Assembly: GCF_001545925.1 (NCBI RefSeq)
Contig: NZ_LMVQ01000002.1
Span: 1-46,197 of the forward strand
Reading direction: 5' to 3'
DNA length: 46,197 nucleotides
From: Mycobacterium sp. NAZ190054
GTDB lineage: Bacteria; Actinomycetota; Actinomycetes; Mycobacteriales; Mycobacteriaceae
Positions 35,305 to 44,968 of this stretch are shown piece by piece (position 1 is the first letter of the stretch; every line of letters begins with the position of its first letter). The translations under genes and the position numbers were made by a program. Under the pieces are notes generated by a model that made no database searches, had not been told where the DNA came from, and saw only the letters and a program-made list of their open reading frames with translations.

Positions 35305-36431
35305 CCAACGACAGTTACGACCTGGTGATCGCCGGCGGGCGTGTGCTCGACCCGGGCGCCGGCATCGATCAGCGCACCGACGTCGGCGTCAAGGACGGGA
35401 AGGTGGCCGTACTCGGCGACCTGTCCAATGCGGCGGCCCGCGAGCGGGTCGACGCCGTAGGCAGAATCGTCACCCCCGGCCTGGTGGACCTGCACGCGCA
35501 CGTCTACTGGGGTGTCGGCCGCGGCGTCGACGTCGACCAAGACTGCCTGCCACGCGGTGTCACCACCGTCGCCGACGCCGGTAGCAGCGGATCGCTCAAC
35601 TTTCCCGGCTTCAAGCGCTACATCGTCGAGCCGGCCCGGACCAGGGTGATCAACTTCCTCCACCTGTCCTACATCGGCCTGGTCGGCGGCACCCCAATGG
35701 GGGAGTTGATCAAGGAGGAATGGGCCGACCCGGAAGGCACCCTCGAGACCATCAAGGCCAATCCCGGCATCGTCAAGGGCGTCAAGGTCCGGCTCGAAGA
35801 ACGCGCAGTCGGCAGGCGCGGCAAAGAGATCATGTCGGTCGCCCGCGAGGTGTGCGCGGCGGCGGATGTACCGCTGATGGTGCACATCTGCGGGGCCACC
35901 GATCCGCTCGCCGAGCTGCTTCCCTACTTCGCAGCGGGAGACATCGTGACGCACATGATGACCGGCCGCGGCAAGGCGCAGCTGCTCGAGGACGACCAGC
36001 TGATCCCTGAGGCCATCGACGCTCGGGAGCGGGGTGTGGTATTCGACGTCGCCCACGGCCGCAGCCACTTCCCGTTCCGCGTGGCCGAGCGGCTGATCGG
36101 CGACGGCTTCCTGCCGGATGCCATCAGTACCGACGTGACCAGCTTGAGCCTCAAGGGCGCGGTCCGCGATATGCCCTACATCATGAGCAAGCACCTCGCG
36201 CTGGGCATGAGCCTGGAGGACGTCGTCGAGGCGTCCACCGCAGGCCCGGCGAAGGCACTTGGCATGGCCGGCGAGATCGGCAGCCTCGCGGTGGGCCGGG
36301 AGGCCGACATCGCCGTGCTGGAGCTAGTGGACGCCGATGAACTGATCACCGACACCGAAGGCCAGGAGCGGGCTCTCAAACAGCAGCTCGTGCCGACCGC
36401 CACGGTGCGCGCGGGAACGCTGGTCGCCTAA
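35301..36431 (+). CDS. Amidohydrolase/deacetylase-like metallohydrolase
   Basis: Enzyme of 376 residues, amidohydrolase superfamily (EF_0837/AHA_3915-like group). Metal ligands can be seen: HxH in VDLHAHVYWG, the probable carboxylated lysine in IVKGVKVRLEE, histidines in LMVHICG and DIVTHMM, and the Asp in AISTDVTS. The N-terminal small domain has LVIAGGRVLDPG, and the C-terminal part VGREADIAVLEL returns to it. It would hydrolyse a C-N bond in a cyclic or acylated amide. Position as the last gene of the system C operon suggests that the imported acid may carry an amide or lactam, or that the product is released here. A strong terminator follows. Confidence 0.82.
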   Translation: MTNDSYDLVIAGGRVLDPGAGIDQRTDVGVKDGKVAVLGDLSNAAARERVDAVGRIVTPGLVDLHAHVYWGVGRGVDVDQDCLPRGVTTVADAGSSGSLNFPGFKRYIVEPARTRVINFLHLSYIGLVGGTPMGELIKEEWADPEGTLETIKANPGIVKGVKVRLEERAVGRRGKEIMSVAREVCAAADVPLMVHICGATDPLAELLPYFAAGDIVTHMMTGRGKAQLLEDDQLIPEAIDARERGVVFDVAHGRSHFPFRVAERLIGDGFLPDAISTDVTSLSLKGAVRDMPYIMSKHLALGMSLEDVVEASTAGPAKALGMAGEIGSLAVGREADIAVLELVDADELITDTEGQERALKQQLVPTATVRAGTLVA

Positions 36432-36445
36432 CGCACTTCAGCGAC

Positions 36446-36477
36446 AGGCCCGCTGTCCGCAAACGGACAGCGGGCCT
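36446..36477 (+). terminator. Strong hairpin terminator at end of system C operon
   Basis: Perfect 14-bp stem, AGGCCCGCTGTCCG (36446-36459) and CGGACAGCGGGCCT (36464-36477), with loop CAAA, 14 bases after the stop. Followed by TCGTCC; no long T-run, as usual in mycobacteria. Confidence 0.78.
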
Positions 36478-36595
36478 TCGTCCACTTGCGACAAGTTCTG
36501 CACTTTTTGCACAGGATGCGTGAGTGAGTGTGCGGATCACTCCGGTCAACAGGCGTGGGTGTCGTCACGTGGCTCTCGATGGCGGCTGGATTCGC

Positions 36596-37190
36596 TCAGT
36601 CGGGACGGACGGCAATGAAGTGCCGCAGCCCTCGACGAACGCCTCGATGTCCCGTTCAAAGGCGAGGTCCTGCCCGGTCTGGCGCGTGCCGTGCTGGCCC
36701 AGATGCTCGTCCCAAGACCGCACCCACGCATCTCGACGAACGTGTGCGATCGCCCGCGGGCCCGCACCCAAGCGTGCAGGCTGAGCTACATCGAGAAGTT
36801 TCAGCATCGACAGCGCCAACAGCCACGACGTACCGCCGAGGACGAGCACGACCAGCACGACGGAAAGCACATACACGGTGGGCGACGGTCACAGCGTCTT
36901 CTGACCGACGTTCTCTTCCTGCCGAAACAGCACACCGCACCCGACACCGCGCCGATGCCCAGCGCGCCGAGCATGTACCCCGGAGGCCGACAAGCCCATC
37001 TGATCGACGGCGATCACGGCCAGCAACCCCCACAACGCACTGCCGGGCGCGATGAACAGCACCGCGCGGCAGGATCCGGCGCACCACCGGCGACTGCGCA
37101 CAAAACCGGCCGCTGCCGTCACGGGATACCCGCAACCGCGGAAGCTAGTGGGCGATCGCCACCAAGCGGTAACGGCACGGTCTTCCTGCC
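36596..37190 (-). pseudogene. MFS exporter (DUF894/EntS-like), decayed C-terminal part
   Basis: Pieces of an MFS_3-type exporter can be read on the minus strand only by switching frame several times. In order: SQSPVVRRIL-type text, then AVLFIAPGSALWGLLAVIAV with DQMGLSASG, then GYMLGALGIGAVSGAV, then VLGGTSWLLALSMLKLLDVA, then the typical C-terminal HDEHL-like WDEHLGQH and DIEAFVEG, and finally LRHFIAVRPD with a stop at 36596-36598. At least three frameshifts and the lack of the N-terminal half show it is dead. It lies between the terminator at 36477 and the php-like gene, inside the right edge of the island. Confidence 0.65.
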
Positions 37191-37204
37191 CTAGCATCAG
37201 GCCT

Positions 37205-38182
37205 GTGCGACAAATCGATACCGCCCGGGGAGCGATTGACACCGAGGCGCTGGGCGTCACACTCATGCACGAGCACGTGTTCATGATGACGACCGAGATC
37301 CACGTAAACTATCCCGACGCCTGGGGTGACGACGCGACGCGCGAGGCGGATGCCCTCAGCCGGCTCAACGAACTCAAGGCGCGCGGCGTCGACACCATCG
37401 TCGACCTGACCGTGATCGGCCTGGGCCGCTACATCCCCCGGATTGCGAGGATCGCGGCGTCAACCGACCTGAACATCGTCGTCGCGACTGGGCTCTACAC
37501 CTACACCGATGTACCGTTCCATTTTCACTTCCGGGGCCCCGGCACTGCGTTGGGCGGTCCGGAGATCATAACCGAGATGTTCGTACGCGACATCGAACAC
37601 GGTGTCGCTGACACTGGCGTGAAGGCGGCGATCTTGAAGTGCGCCACGGACGAACCCGGACTAACCCCGGGTGTGGAACGCGTGTTGCGGGCGGTCGCGC
37701 AGGCCCACCGCCAGACCGGGGTGCCCATCTCTACCCACACCCATGCCGGCACCCGCCGCGGGCTCGATCAGCAGCGTGTGTTCGCGCAAGAGGGCGTCGA
37801 CCTGTCCCGCGTGGTTATTGGGCACTGCGGAGACACCACTGATCTCGACTACCTCCAGGAACTCATGGGGGCCGGCTCGTACATCGGGATGGATCGCTTC
37901 GGCGTCGACGCCTACCTGGCTTTCGAGGACCGTGTATCGACGGTGGCGACACTGTGCGAGCGCGGCTACGCCGATCAGATGGTCCTGTCACACGACGCGT
38001 CCTGCTATTTCGACGCGCTCCCGGAGGAGACTTTGCCTGTGGCCATGCCGAATTGGCACTATCTCCACATCCACGACGACGTGCTGCCCGCTCTGCGCGA
38101 GCGTGGCGTCAGCGAGGAACAGATCACCACGATGCTCGTCGACAATCCGCGCCGCATCTTCGAGCACACGGGCGGCTACTGA
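37205..38182 (+). CDS. php: Phosphotriesterase-like lactonase (PHP/Rv0230c type)
   Basis: Enzyme of 325 residues, nearly the length of M. tuberculosis Rv0230c (326). Binuclear metal site: HxH in VTLMHEHVFMM, the carboxylated lysine in AAILKCATDE, histidines in STHTHAG and VIGHCGD, and the Asp in LSHDASCYF. The N-terminal ARGAIDTEALGVTL is typical. Members are lactonases with weak organophosphate hydrolase activity; the natural substrate may be an acyl-homoserine lactone or another lactone. GTG start 37205 (VRQIDTARG) is chosen by family alignment; the frame is open from 37052. It is downstream of a pseudogene and 80 bases before the truncated methyltransferase. Confidence 0.88.
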   Translation: MRQIDTARGAIDTEALGVTLMHEHVFMMTTEIHVNYPDAWGDDATREADALSRLNELKARGVDTIVDLTVIGLGRYIPRIARIAASTDLNIVVATGLYTYTDVPFHFHFRGPGTALGGPEIITEMFVRDIEHGVADTGVKAAILKCATDEPGLTPGVERVLRAVAQAHRQTGVPISTHTHAGTRRGLDQQRVFAQEGVDLSRVVIGHCGDTTDLDYLQELMGAGSYIGMDRFGVDAYLAFEDRVSTVATLCERGYADQMVLSHDASCYFDALPEETLPVAMPNWHYLHIHDDVLPALRERGVSEEQITTMLVDNPRRIFEHTGGY

Positions 38183-38263
38183 CATGGTCGCCGGGTTCCC
38201 CAATCAAAACGCAATTCTCCGCACTGGCCACCCGTGAGTCGGACGCCCGGCCGGCCCGAACGT

Positions 38264-38533
38264 CGGGCCGCTTCCGACGTCGAGCGCGGTGCCGCCGACC
38301 GGGATGTTCAACCATTCCGTGGGTTCCTGCCACGCCGTCATCAGGCGCCGCGCCACCGTCTGGGCGTTGTCGTAGAGCAGCGATCCGAGCCGCGACGCCC
38401 ACAGCGCCTGCACCGCGCCGGCGTTCCGGTCCCGCTGCTCACCGAGCAGGTCGAGATATCCGTTGCTGGTGTCGGGGTTCTCCGGCGGGTCGGCGAGCAA
38501 CCGCTCGGCCTTTCGCAACGCGGCTTCGGTCAT
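38264..38533 (-). pseudogene. Class I SAM methyltransferase, N-terminal remnant
   Basis: The first 90 codons are well preserved: start ATG 38533, MTEAALRKAERLLADPP, NGYLDLLGE, LYDNAQTVARRLMTAWQEP, ending exactly in the SAM-binding motif ALDVGSGP. After this the reading frame continues only for a short unrelated stretch (to 38204). The missing C-terminal end is found at 4492-4635 on the same strand. The family is usually about 280 residues, so the central ~140 residues are missing as well. Located just upstream, on the minus strand, is the haloacid dehalogenase gene. Confidence 0.72.
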
Positions 38534-38555
38534 GAGTCCACGGTACGCCGGCGGG

Positions 38556-39254
38556 TCAGGCGCCCAGTTGATCTGCCAGATGGCGCAGATCGTCTGCCGT
38601 GACGTCGAATTCGCGGTCATCGGGCCGGTGCACCGTACGGCCGGGACCGTATTCGAGCGGCCGGTGGACGAACGCGGTCCGCAGCCCGGCGTCCCGCGCC
38701 GCGCGCAGATCGGAGGGATGCGCCGCGACCAGCATCAGCTCGTCGGGCGCCACATCCAGGATCTCGGCGCAGCCGACGTAGACCTCCCGATCGGGCTTGT
38801 AGTGCCGGAAGATCTCCGCCGACAGCACACAGTCCCACGGCAGCCCCGCGTGCTTGGCCATGTTCGTCAGCAGCGACACGTTGCCGTTCGACAGTGTGGT
38901 GATGACGAAGCGCTGTTTGAGTCTGGCCAGGCCGGCGACCGCGTCCGGCCACGGAACCAGCCGGTGCCACGCCCGGTTGAGCTCGTCGATCTCGTTGTCC
39001 GCCACCGTGATGCCGGCCGCGTCGAGCAACTCGACGAGGCGGCCCCGGTGCAGATCGTCGAGTCGGGTCCACGGCAGCTCGCCGCGGCGCACCCGGTCCA
39101 TCGCCGGGACGTAACCGGCCCGCCAGTCGTCGGCGAGGCGCGGCCAGTCTCCTGTCACACCGTTGCGCCGGCCGAATTCAGAGAGTGCGGCGATGACGCT
39201 GGAGCGCCAGTCCACGACCGTGCCGAACACGTCGAAGGCCAGCGCGCGAATCAT
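38556..39254 (-). CDS. Haloacid dehalogenase, type II (HAD superfamily)
   Basis: Protein of 232 residues. HAD motif I with nucleophilic Asp8 in FDVFGTVVDW, motif II TLSNGN, motif III lysine in HYKPDREVY, and motif IV in VAAHPSDLRAA. The FDVFGT/LSNG/KPD pattern fits L-2-haloacid dehalogenases, which replace a halogen at C2 with hydroxyl; many chromosomal members have other phosphatase-like roles. ATG 39254 directly follows the stop of the quinone oxidoreductase gene, so it is in the minus-strand core operon. It is 22 bases upstream of the methyltransferase remnant. Confidence 0.85.
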   Translation of the reverse strand: MIRALAFDVFGTVVDWRSSVIAALSEFGRRNGVTGDWPRLADDWRAGYVPAMDRVRRGELPWTRLDDLHRGRLVELLDAAGITVADNEIDELNRAWHRLVPWPDAVAGLARLKQRFVITTLSNGNVSLLTNMAKHAGLPWDCVLSAEIFRHYKPDREVYVGCAEILDVAPDELMLVAAHPSDLRAARDAGLRTAFVHRPLEYGPGRTVHRPDDREFDVTADDLRHLADQLGA

Positions 39255-40217
39255 CTACGGCTCCAGGACGAGTTTGCCGTTGACCGCACCGCCGGCGAAG
39301 GCCTGCAGCGCGGCCACCCCGTCCGACAGCGGGAACCGCACCGGCGCAGGTGGTCTGAGCCCCTCGTCGACAAGAGTCGCCAGCGCCGCACCGACCTGCG
39401 CCTGCGCCCCGGGCGTGCGGTTGACGAACTCACCCCAGCCCACACCGACCACACTGACGTTGCGCAGCAGCAGCCGGTTCACCTTGACGGTGGGAATCCC
39501 GCCGGCGGCGAATCCGATGACCAGCAGCCTGCCCTCGGTGGCCAGCGCGCGGATGGCGTCGTCGAAGGCGGCACCGCCGATCGGGTCGACCACCAGATCG
39601 ACGCCACGGCCGCCCGTCTCCGCCTTGACCGCGTCCAGCCACCCGTCGGTGAGCGGCAACACCACGTCGGCGCCGAGTGACTCCACGAACTCGGCCGCCG
39701 ACGGGCGGTGCACCATCGCGATCACTTTCGCGCCCAACGCTTTCGCGATCTGTACCGACGCTGTGCCGATGCCTCCGCCGGAGCCGAGCACCAGCACCGT
39801 CTCACCCGCCTGCAGCCCACCACGGCGCTGCAGCGCGAAGTGCATCGTGTAGTAGTTGCCCAGCAGGCACACCGCCGACCCGTCGTCGAGCGCGGCGTCG
39901 GTCGGGACCACGCTCCGCACCGGCACCGCCACCTGCTCGGCCCACGCGCCCAGCAGGCTGAACGCCGAGACCCGCTGGCCGGCAACCAGACCCGAGCCCT
40001 CGAGAGCGGACCGCACGGTTCCGGCGACCTCCAGGCCCGGGACGAACGGCGCCGGCACCTTCATCTGGTATTCACCGCGCAGCATCAGCAGGTCGGGGAA
40101 GCAGAGGCCGGCGGCCCCGACGTCGAGGACGACGGCATCGCCGCTGTGCACGTCCTCGACGTCGGTGTACGCCAGCCCGGCCGGCCCTGTCAGCTCTTGT
40201 GCGACAAGCGCTTTCAT
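39255..40217 (-). CDS. NADPH:quinone oxidoreductase (MDR family, Rv0149-like)
   Basis: Medium-chain reductase of 320 residues. N-terminal GroES-like domain (MKALVAQEL, PFVPGLEVAGTV), Rossmann motif VLGSGGGIGTASVQIAKALGA with the GGxGxA-type nucleotide loop, no zinc cysteines, so it is of the zeta-crystallin/quinone oxidoreductase type. Start ATG 40217 overlaps the upstream SDR stop by one base; stop TAG directly before the dehalogenase ATG. The order SDR, quinone oxidoreductase follows Rv0148, Rv0149 of M. tuberculosis. Confidence 0.85.
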   Translation of the reverse strand: MKALVAQELTGPAGLAYTDVEDVHSGDAVVLDVGAAGLCFPDLLMLRGEYQMKVPAPFVPGLEVAGTVRSALEGSGLVAGQRVSAFSLLGAWAEQVAVPVRSVVPTDAALDDGSAVCLLGNYYTMHFALQRRGGLQAGETVLVLGSGGGIGTASVQIAKALGAKVIAMVHRPSAAEFVESLGADVVLPLTDGWLDAVKAETGGRGVDLVVDPIGGAAFDDAIRALATEGRLLVIGFAAGGIPTVKVNRLLLRNVSVVGVGWGEFVNRTPGAQAQVGAALATLVDEGLRPPAPVRFPLSDGVAALQAFAGGAVNGKLVLEP

Positions 40218-41080
40218 CAACCGAGGCTGAAGGTGGCCCGTTCGGCCGCCGACAGATCGGTGATCTCGCCCCACTTGGCCGCGACGTCGTCGACCGAGGG
40301 CACCTCGGTGAACGTCACGCCGCTGTTCTGGAACAGCGCCACGCGCTGCACCTTGCCGCCGCCGACGATGAACACCGAGGCGGTGTCGGGCACCTCCTCG
40401 GTGCACAGGTAGGACACGATCGGGGCCACGTACTCCGGGGTGAGCTTCTCGAACACCTCGGGCGGGAGGATGTCCTGGGTCATGCGGGTCGCGGCGATCG
40501 GCGCGATCGCGTTGGCCTTGATGTTGTACTTCGCGCCCTCCTGGGACAGCGTGTTGATCAGGCCGACGAGACCGAGCTTGGCGGCACCGTAGTTGGCCTG
40601 ACCGAAGTTGCCGAACAGACCGCTGGTCGACGTCGCGACGACCACGCGACCGAAACCGTTCTCGCGGAAGTGCGGCCACGCGGCGCGGATCACGTTGTAG
40701 CCGCCGTACAGGTGCACCTTGAGCACGGCGTCCCAGTTGGCGAACTCCATCTTGTGGAAGGTGCCGTCCCGCAGGATGCCCGCGTTGCTGACCACACCGT
40801 CGACCTTGCCGAACTCGTCGATCGCGGTCTTGATGATGTTGGCCGCACCTTCGGGTTCGGCGACGGAGTCGTAGTTCGCCACGGCGCGGCCGCCGGCGTC
40901 CTTGATCTCCTTGACCACCTCGTCGGCCATCGCCGATCCGGATCCGGTACCGTCCCGCGCGCCGCCGAGGTCGTTGACGACCACGCTGGCGCCCTCACGC
41001 GCGAGCGTCAGCGCATATTCGCGGCCGAGGCCACCTCCGGCGCCCGTGACGACGATGACACGATCCTGCACTCCTGGCAC
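40217..41080 (-). CDS. SDR oxidoreductase, Rv0148-like
   Basis: SDR of 287 residues. Cofactor motif VVTGAGGGLGREYALTLA and NDLGGARDG are those of multifunctional-enzyme-type (MFE2/17beta-HSD4-like) 3-hydroxyacyl-CoA dehydrogenases; NAGILRD, the catalytic STSGLFGNFGQANYGAAKLG and NAIAP follow. It probably oxidises a 3-hydroxyacyl-CoA or a steroid-like alcohol. GTG start 41080 with GAGAGG upstream. It lies between the aldehyde dehydrogenase (30 bases upstream) and the quinone oxidoreductase in the conserved order of Rv0147-Rv0149. Confidence 0.86.
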   Translation of the reverse strand: MPGVQDRVIVVTGAGGGLGREYALTLAREGASVVVNDLGGARDGTGSGSAMADEVVKEIKDAGGRAVANYDSVAEPEGAANIIKTAIDEFGKVDGVVSNAGILRDGTFHKMEFANWDAVLKVHLYGGYNVIRAAWPHFRENGFGRVVVATSTSGLFGNFGQANYGAAKLGLVGLINTLSQEGAKYNIKANAIAPIAATRMTQDILPPEVFEKLTPEYVAPIVSYLCTEEVPDTASVFIVGGGKVQRVALFQNSGVTFTEVPSVDDVAAKWGEITDLSAAERATFSLG

Positions 41081-41110
41081 TGATGTTCCTCTCTTGAAGG
41101 TTTGACCGGC

Positions 41111-42526
41111 TCAGAACAGCTTGCGCGCCAGTTTCCACGCCTTCTCTGTATACGGGGGATAGATCATGGCGGTGAGGTCGGGTCGGGTCGGCTTGGTCAG
41201 CACCGACTTGCGGTGGCTGAACTCCTCGAAGCCGAACTTGCCGTGGTACGCGCCCAGCCCGGACGGCCCGACACCGCCGAACGGCAGCTTGTGGGTGGCG
41301 AAGTGGAACAGCAGGTGGTTGATCAGCATGCCGCCCGCGGGCACCTCCTTGATCACCCGCTCCCGCACCGCCTTGGCCTTGGTGAACAGGTAGGCCGCCA
41401 GCGGCTTGGGCCGGGAGTTCACGAAAGTGATTGCCTCGTCCAGGTTCTGGACGGTCACGACGGGCAGGATCGGGCCGAAGATCTCGTCGGTCATCAACGG
41501 TTCGGCCGGATCGGGGTCGACCACGACGGTCGGTGCGATCTTCAGGTTGGCGGCGTCGGAATCACCCCCGACGGCCACCTTGCCCTTGGTCGCGGCCAGC
41601 GCGTTGGCGAGCCGGTTGAAGTGCCGTTCGTTGACGATCTTCTTGCCGCCGGTGTTGCCGGCCTCGAACGTGTCGACCGCCTGGCGGAGGGCGTCGACGA
41701 GCTTGTCCCGGATCGGGGCCTCGGCCAGCACGTAATCGGGCGCGATGCAGATCTGGCCCGAGTTGATCAGCTTGGTCCACGCGATGCGCTTCGCCGCCAC
41801 CTCGATGTCGGCGTCGGCCGCGACGATCACCGGGCTCTTGCCGCCCAGTTCCAGGGTGACCGGCGTCAGGTGCGACGCGGCGCTCTCGTACACCTTGCGG
41901 CCGATCTCGGTGCCGCCGGTGAAGATCAGATGGTCGAAGCCCTGCCCGATGAGCTCCTGACTGACCGCGCCGTCGCCCTCGATCACGGCGATCGCGTCGT
42001 TGTCGAGGTAGCGCGGCACCAGCTCGGCCATCAGCGCCGACGACGCGGCCGCCACCTCGGAAGGCTTGAGCACCATGGTGTTTCCGGCGGCGATGGCGCC
42101 CACGGCGGGCCCCAGTGTCAGCGCGAACGGGAAGTTCCACGCGCCGATGATCAGCACGGTGCCGTAGGGCTCGTACTCGACCCAGCCGCGGCCGGGCAGC
42201 TGCGACATCTCCAGCAGCCGGTGCCGGCGCTTCATCCACTTGCCGACGTTCTTGGCCGCGTAGGCGGCTTCACCGGTGGTGCTGGCCACGTCGGCCAGCC
42301 ACGCCTCGAACGGGGAGCGGCCCAGATCCTTTTCCAGCGCTTCGGCGATCGCGCCCTCGTTCTCGGTCATCAGGCGTTCGAGCGCATGCAGCTGCTCCTT
42401 GCGCCACTCGACGCTGCGGGTGCGGCCGGTCGCGAACGTCCCCCGCAGCTTGCGGACGACGGCGGGGATGTCGGTGCTGGTCACGCCGCCGTCGGCGTGC
42501 ACAGGTACGACGGATTCGGTGGTCAT
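41111..42526 (-). CDS. Aldehyde dehydrogenase, Rv0147-like
   Basis: NAD(P)-dependent enzyme of 471 residues. Class 3-like ALDH: WNFPFALTLGPAVGAIAAGN, the NAD loop FTGGTEIGRKV, catalytic glutamate in LELGGKSP, catalytic cysteine in NSGQICIAPDY, and the HKLPFGGVGPSGLGAYHG end with the short C-terminal tail. It oxidises fatty or aromatic aldehydes to acids in the cytosol. ATG 42526 is chosen; the frame is open 15 codons further. A palindrome at 42568-42583, 41 bases upstream of this start, may be an operator. Confidence 0.88.
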   Translation of the reverse strand: MTTESVVPVHADGGVTSTDIPAVVRKLRGTFATGRTRSVEWRKEQLHALERLMTENEGAIAEALEKDLGRSPFEAWLADVASTTGEAAYAAKNVGKWMKRRHRLLEMSQLPGRGWVEYEPYGTVLIIGAWNFPFALTLGPAVGAIAAGNTMVLKPSEVAAASSALMAELVPRYLDNDAIAVIEGDGAVSQELIGQGFDHLIFTGGTEIGRKVYESAASHLTPVTLELGGKSPVIVAADADIEVAAKRIAWTKLINSGQICIAPDYVLAEAPIRDKLVDALRQAVDTFEAGNTGGKKIVNERHFNRLANALAATKGKVAVGGDSDAANLKIAPTVVVDPDPAEPLMTDEIFGPILPVVTVQNLDEAITFVNSRPKPLAAYLFTKAKAVRERVIKEVPAGGMLINHLLFHFATHKLPFGGVGPSGLGAYHGKFGFEEFSHRKSVLTKPTRPDLTAMIYPPYTEKAWKLARKLF

Positions 42527-42567
42527 GATGGGGTCCCTTCCTGACCTGAGGAGTACCCGCATCGTAG

Positions 42568-42583
42568 CCAACCACCCGGTTGG
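42568..42583. promoter_or_regulatory. Palindromic operator candidate upstream of the aldehyde dehydrogenase operon
   Basis: CCAACC (42568-42573) and GGTTGG (42578-42583) with four bases between. It resembles mycobacterial TetR-family operators of the ACCAACCGGTTGGT type. The nearby TetR gene at 43600-44235 is a candidate regulator. Confidence 0.4.
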
Positions 42584-42610
42584 TGAACAGGCGTCAAGCC
42601 CGCCGACGGA

Positions 42611-43598
<988 letters not shown>

Positions 43599-43599
43599 G

Positions 43600-44235
43600 C
43601 TATTCGCTGAGATTCCAGAGCTTGTTGGCCAACAGCAGTTCGAGTTTGTGCACCACCGCGCCGAGTTCGCTGCGGTCGCCGACGAAGCCGGCGTAGAAAC
43701 CCATCCCCCACACCACGGCGACGAGCATCTCCACCAGGTAGTTCACGTCGGTGTCGGTGCTCAGTTCGCCGCGCTGCACCGCGTCGTTGACCGCCCAGGA
43801 CACGAACGCGCGGGAGTTCTTCAGCGAATCGTGTTCGTCGTTGCTGAGTTCGGGATGGCGCTGCGCTTCCAGCACCGAGGTGACCAGGAAGGCCGCTGCC
43901 GAGCGGTCGTCGGATTCCGACTGGGTGGCCACCGACAGGAACGCCGACAACCGGCCGATCAACGTGGTCTGCTCCTGCGCCCGGGCAATGGCCCTGCTGA
44001 CGATCGTCGCGTTGATCTGCTCGACCACTTCGGCCCACAAGACACGTTTGCTGGCGAAGTAATGGTTGATGGCGGGACGGGTCAGATCGGCGCGGATGGC
44101 GATCGCCTGGAACGTCGCCGCGTCGTAGCCGAGTTCGCTGAACACATCGCGCGCGGCATGCAGAATGCGCTCCCGTGTTTCAGCGGCCTTCGCTGCGGGA
44201 GGGCGTCCTGGGCCTCGGCTAGCCGTATACGGCAC
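43600..44235 (-). CDS. TetR-family regulator, Rv0144-like
   Basis: Protein of 211 residues. N-terminal HTH: ETRERILHAARDVFSELGYDAATFQAIAIRADLTRPAINHYFASK, of the TetR type; the C-terminal all-helical ligand domain follows with WGMGFYAGFVG near the end. Start GTG 44235 (VPYTASRGPGRPP); GRPP is typical just before TetR domains. It is likely to regulate itself (GGCAC/GTGCC repeat at its start, 44231-44249) and the methyltransferase and dehydrogenase operon downstream on the same strand. Effector unknown. Confidence 0.85.
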   Translation of the reverse strand: MPYTASRGPGRPPAAKAAETRERILHAARDVFSELGYDAATFQAIAIRADLTRPAINHYFASKRVLWAEVVEQINATIVSRAIARAQEQTTLIGRLSAFLSVATQSESDDRSAAAFLVTSVLEAQRHPELSNDEHDSLKNSRAFVSWAVNDAVQRGELSTDTDVNYLVEMLVAVVWGMGFYAGFVGDRSELGAVVHKLELLLANKLWNLSE

Positions 44236-44249
44236 GGTCAAATTGTGCC
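44231..44249. promoter_or_regulatory. Small inverted repeat at the TetR gene start
   Basis: GGCAC (44231-44235) and GTGCC (44245-44249) with nine bases between, overlapping the GTG start codon of the TetR gene. It is a possible autoregulatory site; the short arms make this a weak call. Confidence 0.25.
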
Positions 44250-44401
44250 ACACGTCACCCGGTGCTTCGCGACGCCATCTCGAGCCGTTACCCGAGGGTG
44301 ATCCGGCAGCAAACCCTTGTGCCGTCAGACCGGCCCGCCGGCCCGTGTCGCACCGGCCCGTGTCTGTTCGCCGCCCCGTCGGCGAACTAGGGTCTTCGAC
44401 C

Positions 44402-44968
44402 ATGGGGGCCGTGGCGTCGCGCGAGGCGTTCTTCGAGGCCGGACTCGATGTGCTGTCCGACCTCGGATACGGCGGGCTGAAGCTCGCGGAGGTGTGTGAC
44501 CGTCTGGGCGTCACCACCGGGTCGTTCTACCACTACTTCTCGAACTGGCCCGCGTTCACGCAGCAACTGGTCGCGCACTGGCACGAAGGCATGACGCTGC
44601 AGATCGTCGAGGCCTCGCAGGCCGAGACCGATCCGCGGCGCCGCATCGACCGGCTGATCGATGCGGCGCTGGCCCTGCCGCACAGCGCGGAAGCCGCCAT
44701 CCGCGTCTGGAGCGCGGTCGATCCCCAGGTGCGCTCGGTCCAGGAAGCCGTCGACCGGCAGCGCTTCGACGTGATGTACCACGCCGCGCTGGAGATCCTG
44801 CAGCAGCCGCGGCAGGCCGAACTGTTCGCCGCATGGGCGCTCTACCTGCTGGTCGGCTACGAGCAGGCGATCCTGCCGGCGGACGCGACGGGCCTGCGCT
44901 GGATCGGCGACCAGCTGCTCGGGGCGCTGGACACGGGCCTGTTCACCTCGGTGCCCGGTCGTGAGTGA
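44402..44968 (+). CDS. TetR-family regulator
   Basis: Protein of 188 residues. HTH region: REAFFEAGLDVLSDLGYGGLKLAEVCDRLGVTTGSFYHYFSNW, of the TetR type; the ligand domain follows with VWSAVDPQVRSVQEAVDRQR. Start ATG 44402. It is divergent from the other TetR gene, with 166 bases between them. It overlaps the downstream membrane protein gene by eight bases, which suggests that they share a role. Target unknown. Confidence 0.82.
   Translation: MGAVASREAFFEAGLDVLSDLGYGGLKLAEVCDRLGVTTGSFYHYFSNWPAFTQQLVAHWHEGMTLQIVEASQAETDPRRRIDRLIDAALALPHSAEAAIRVWSAVDPQVRSVQEAVDRQRFDVMYHAALEILQQPRQAELFAAWALYLLVGYEQAILPADATGLRWIGDQLLGALDTGLFTSVPGRE

Noticed and set aside
36481..36560. TGCACTTTTTGCA palindrome near 36497 as an operator or origin-like element
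   Set aside because: Short, single, and lying in debris between a terminator and a pseudogene; no gene depends on it.
41102..42544. 480-codon open frame on the plus strand opposite the aldehyde dehydrogenase
   Set aside because: Shadow of the real gene; the minus frame has all ALDH catalytic motifs.
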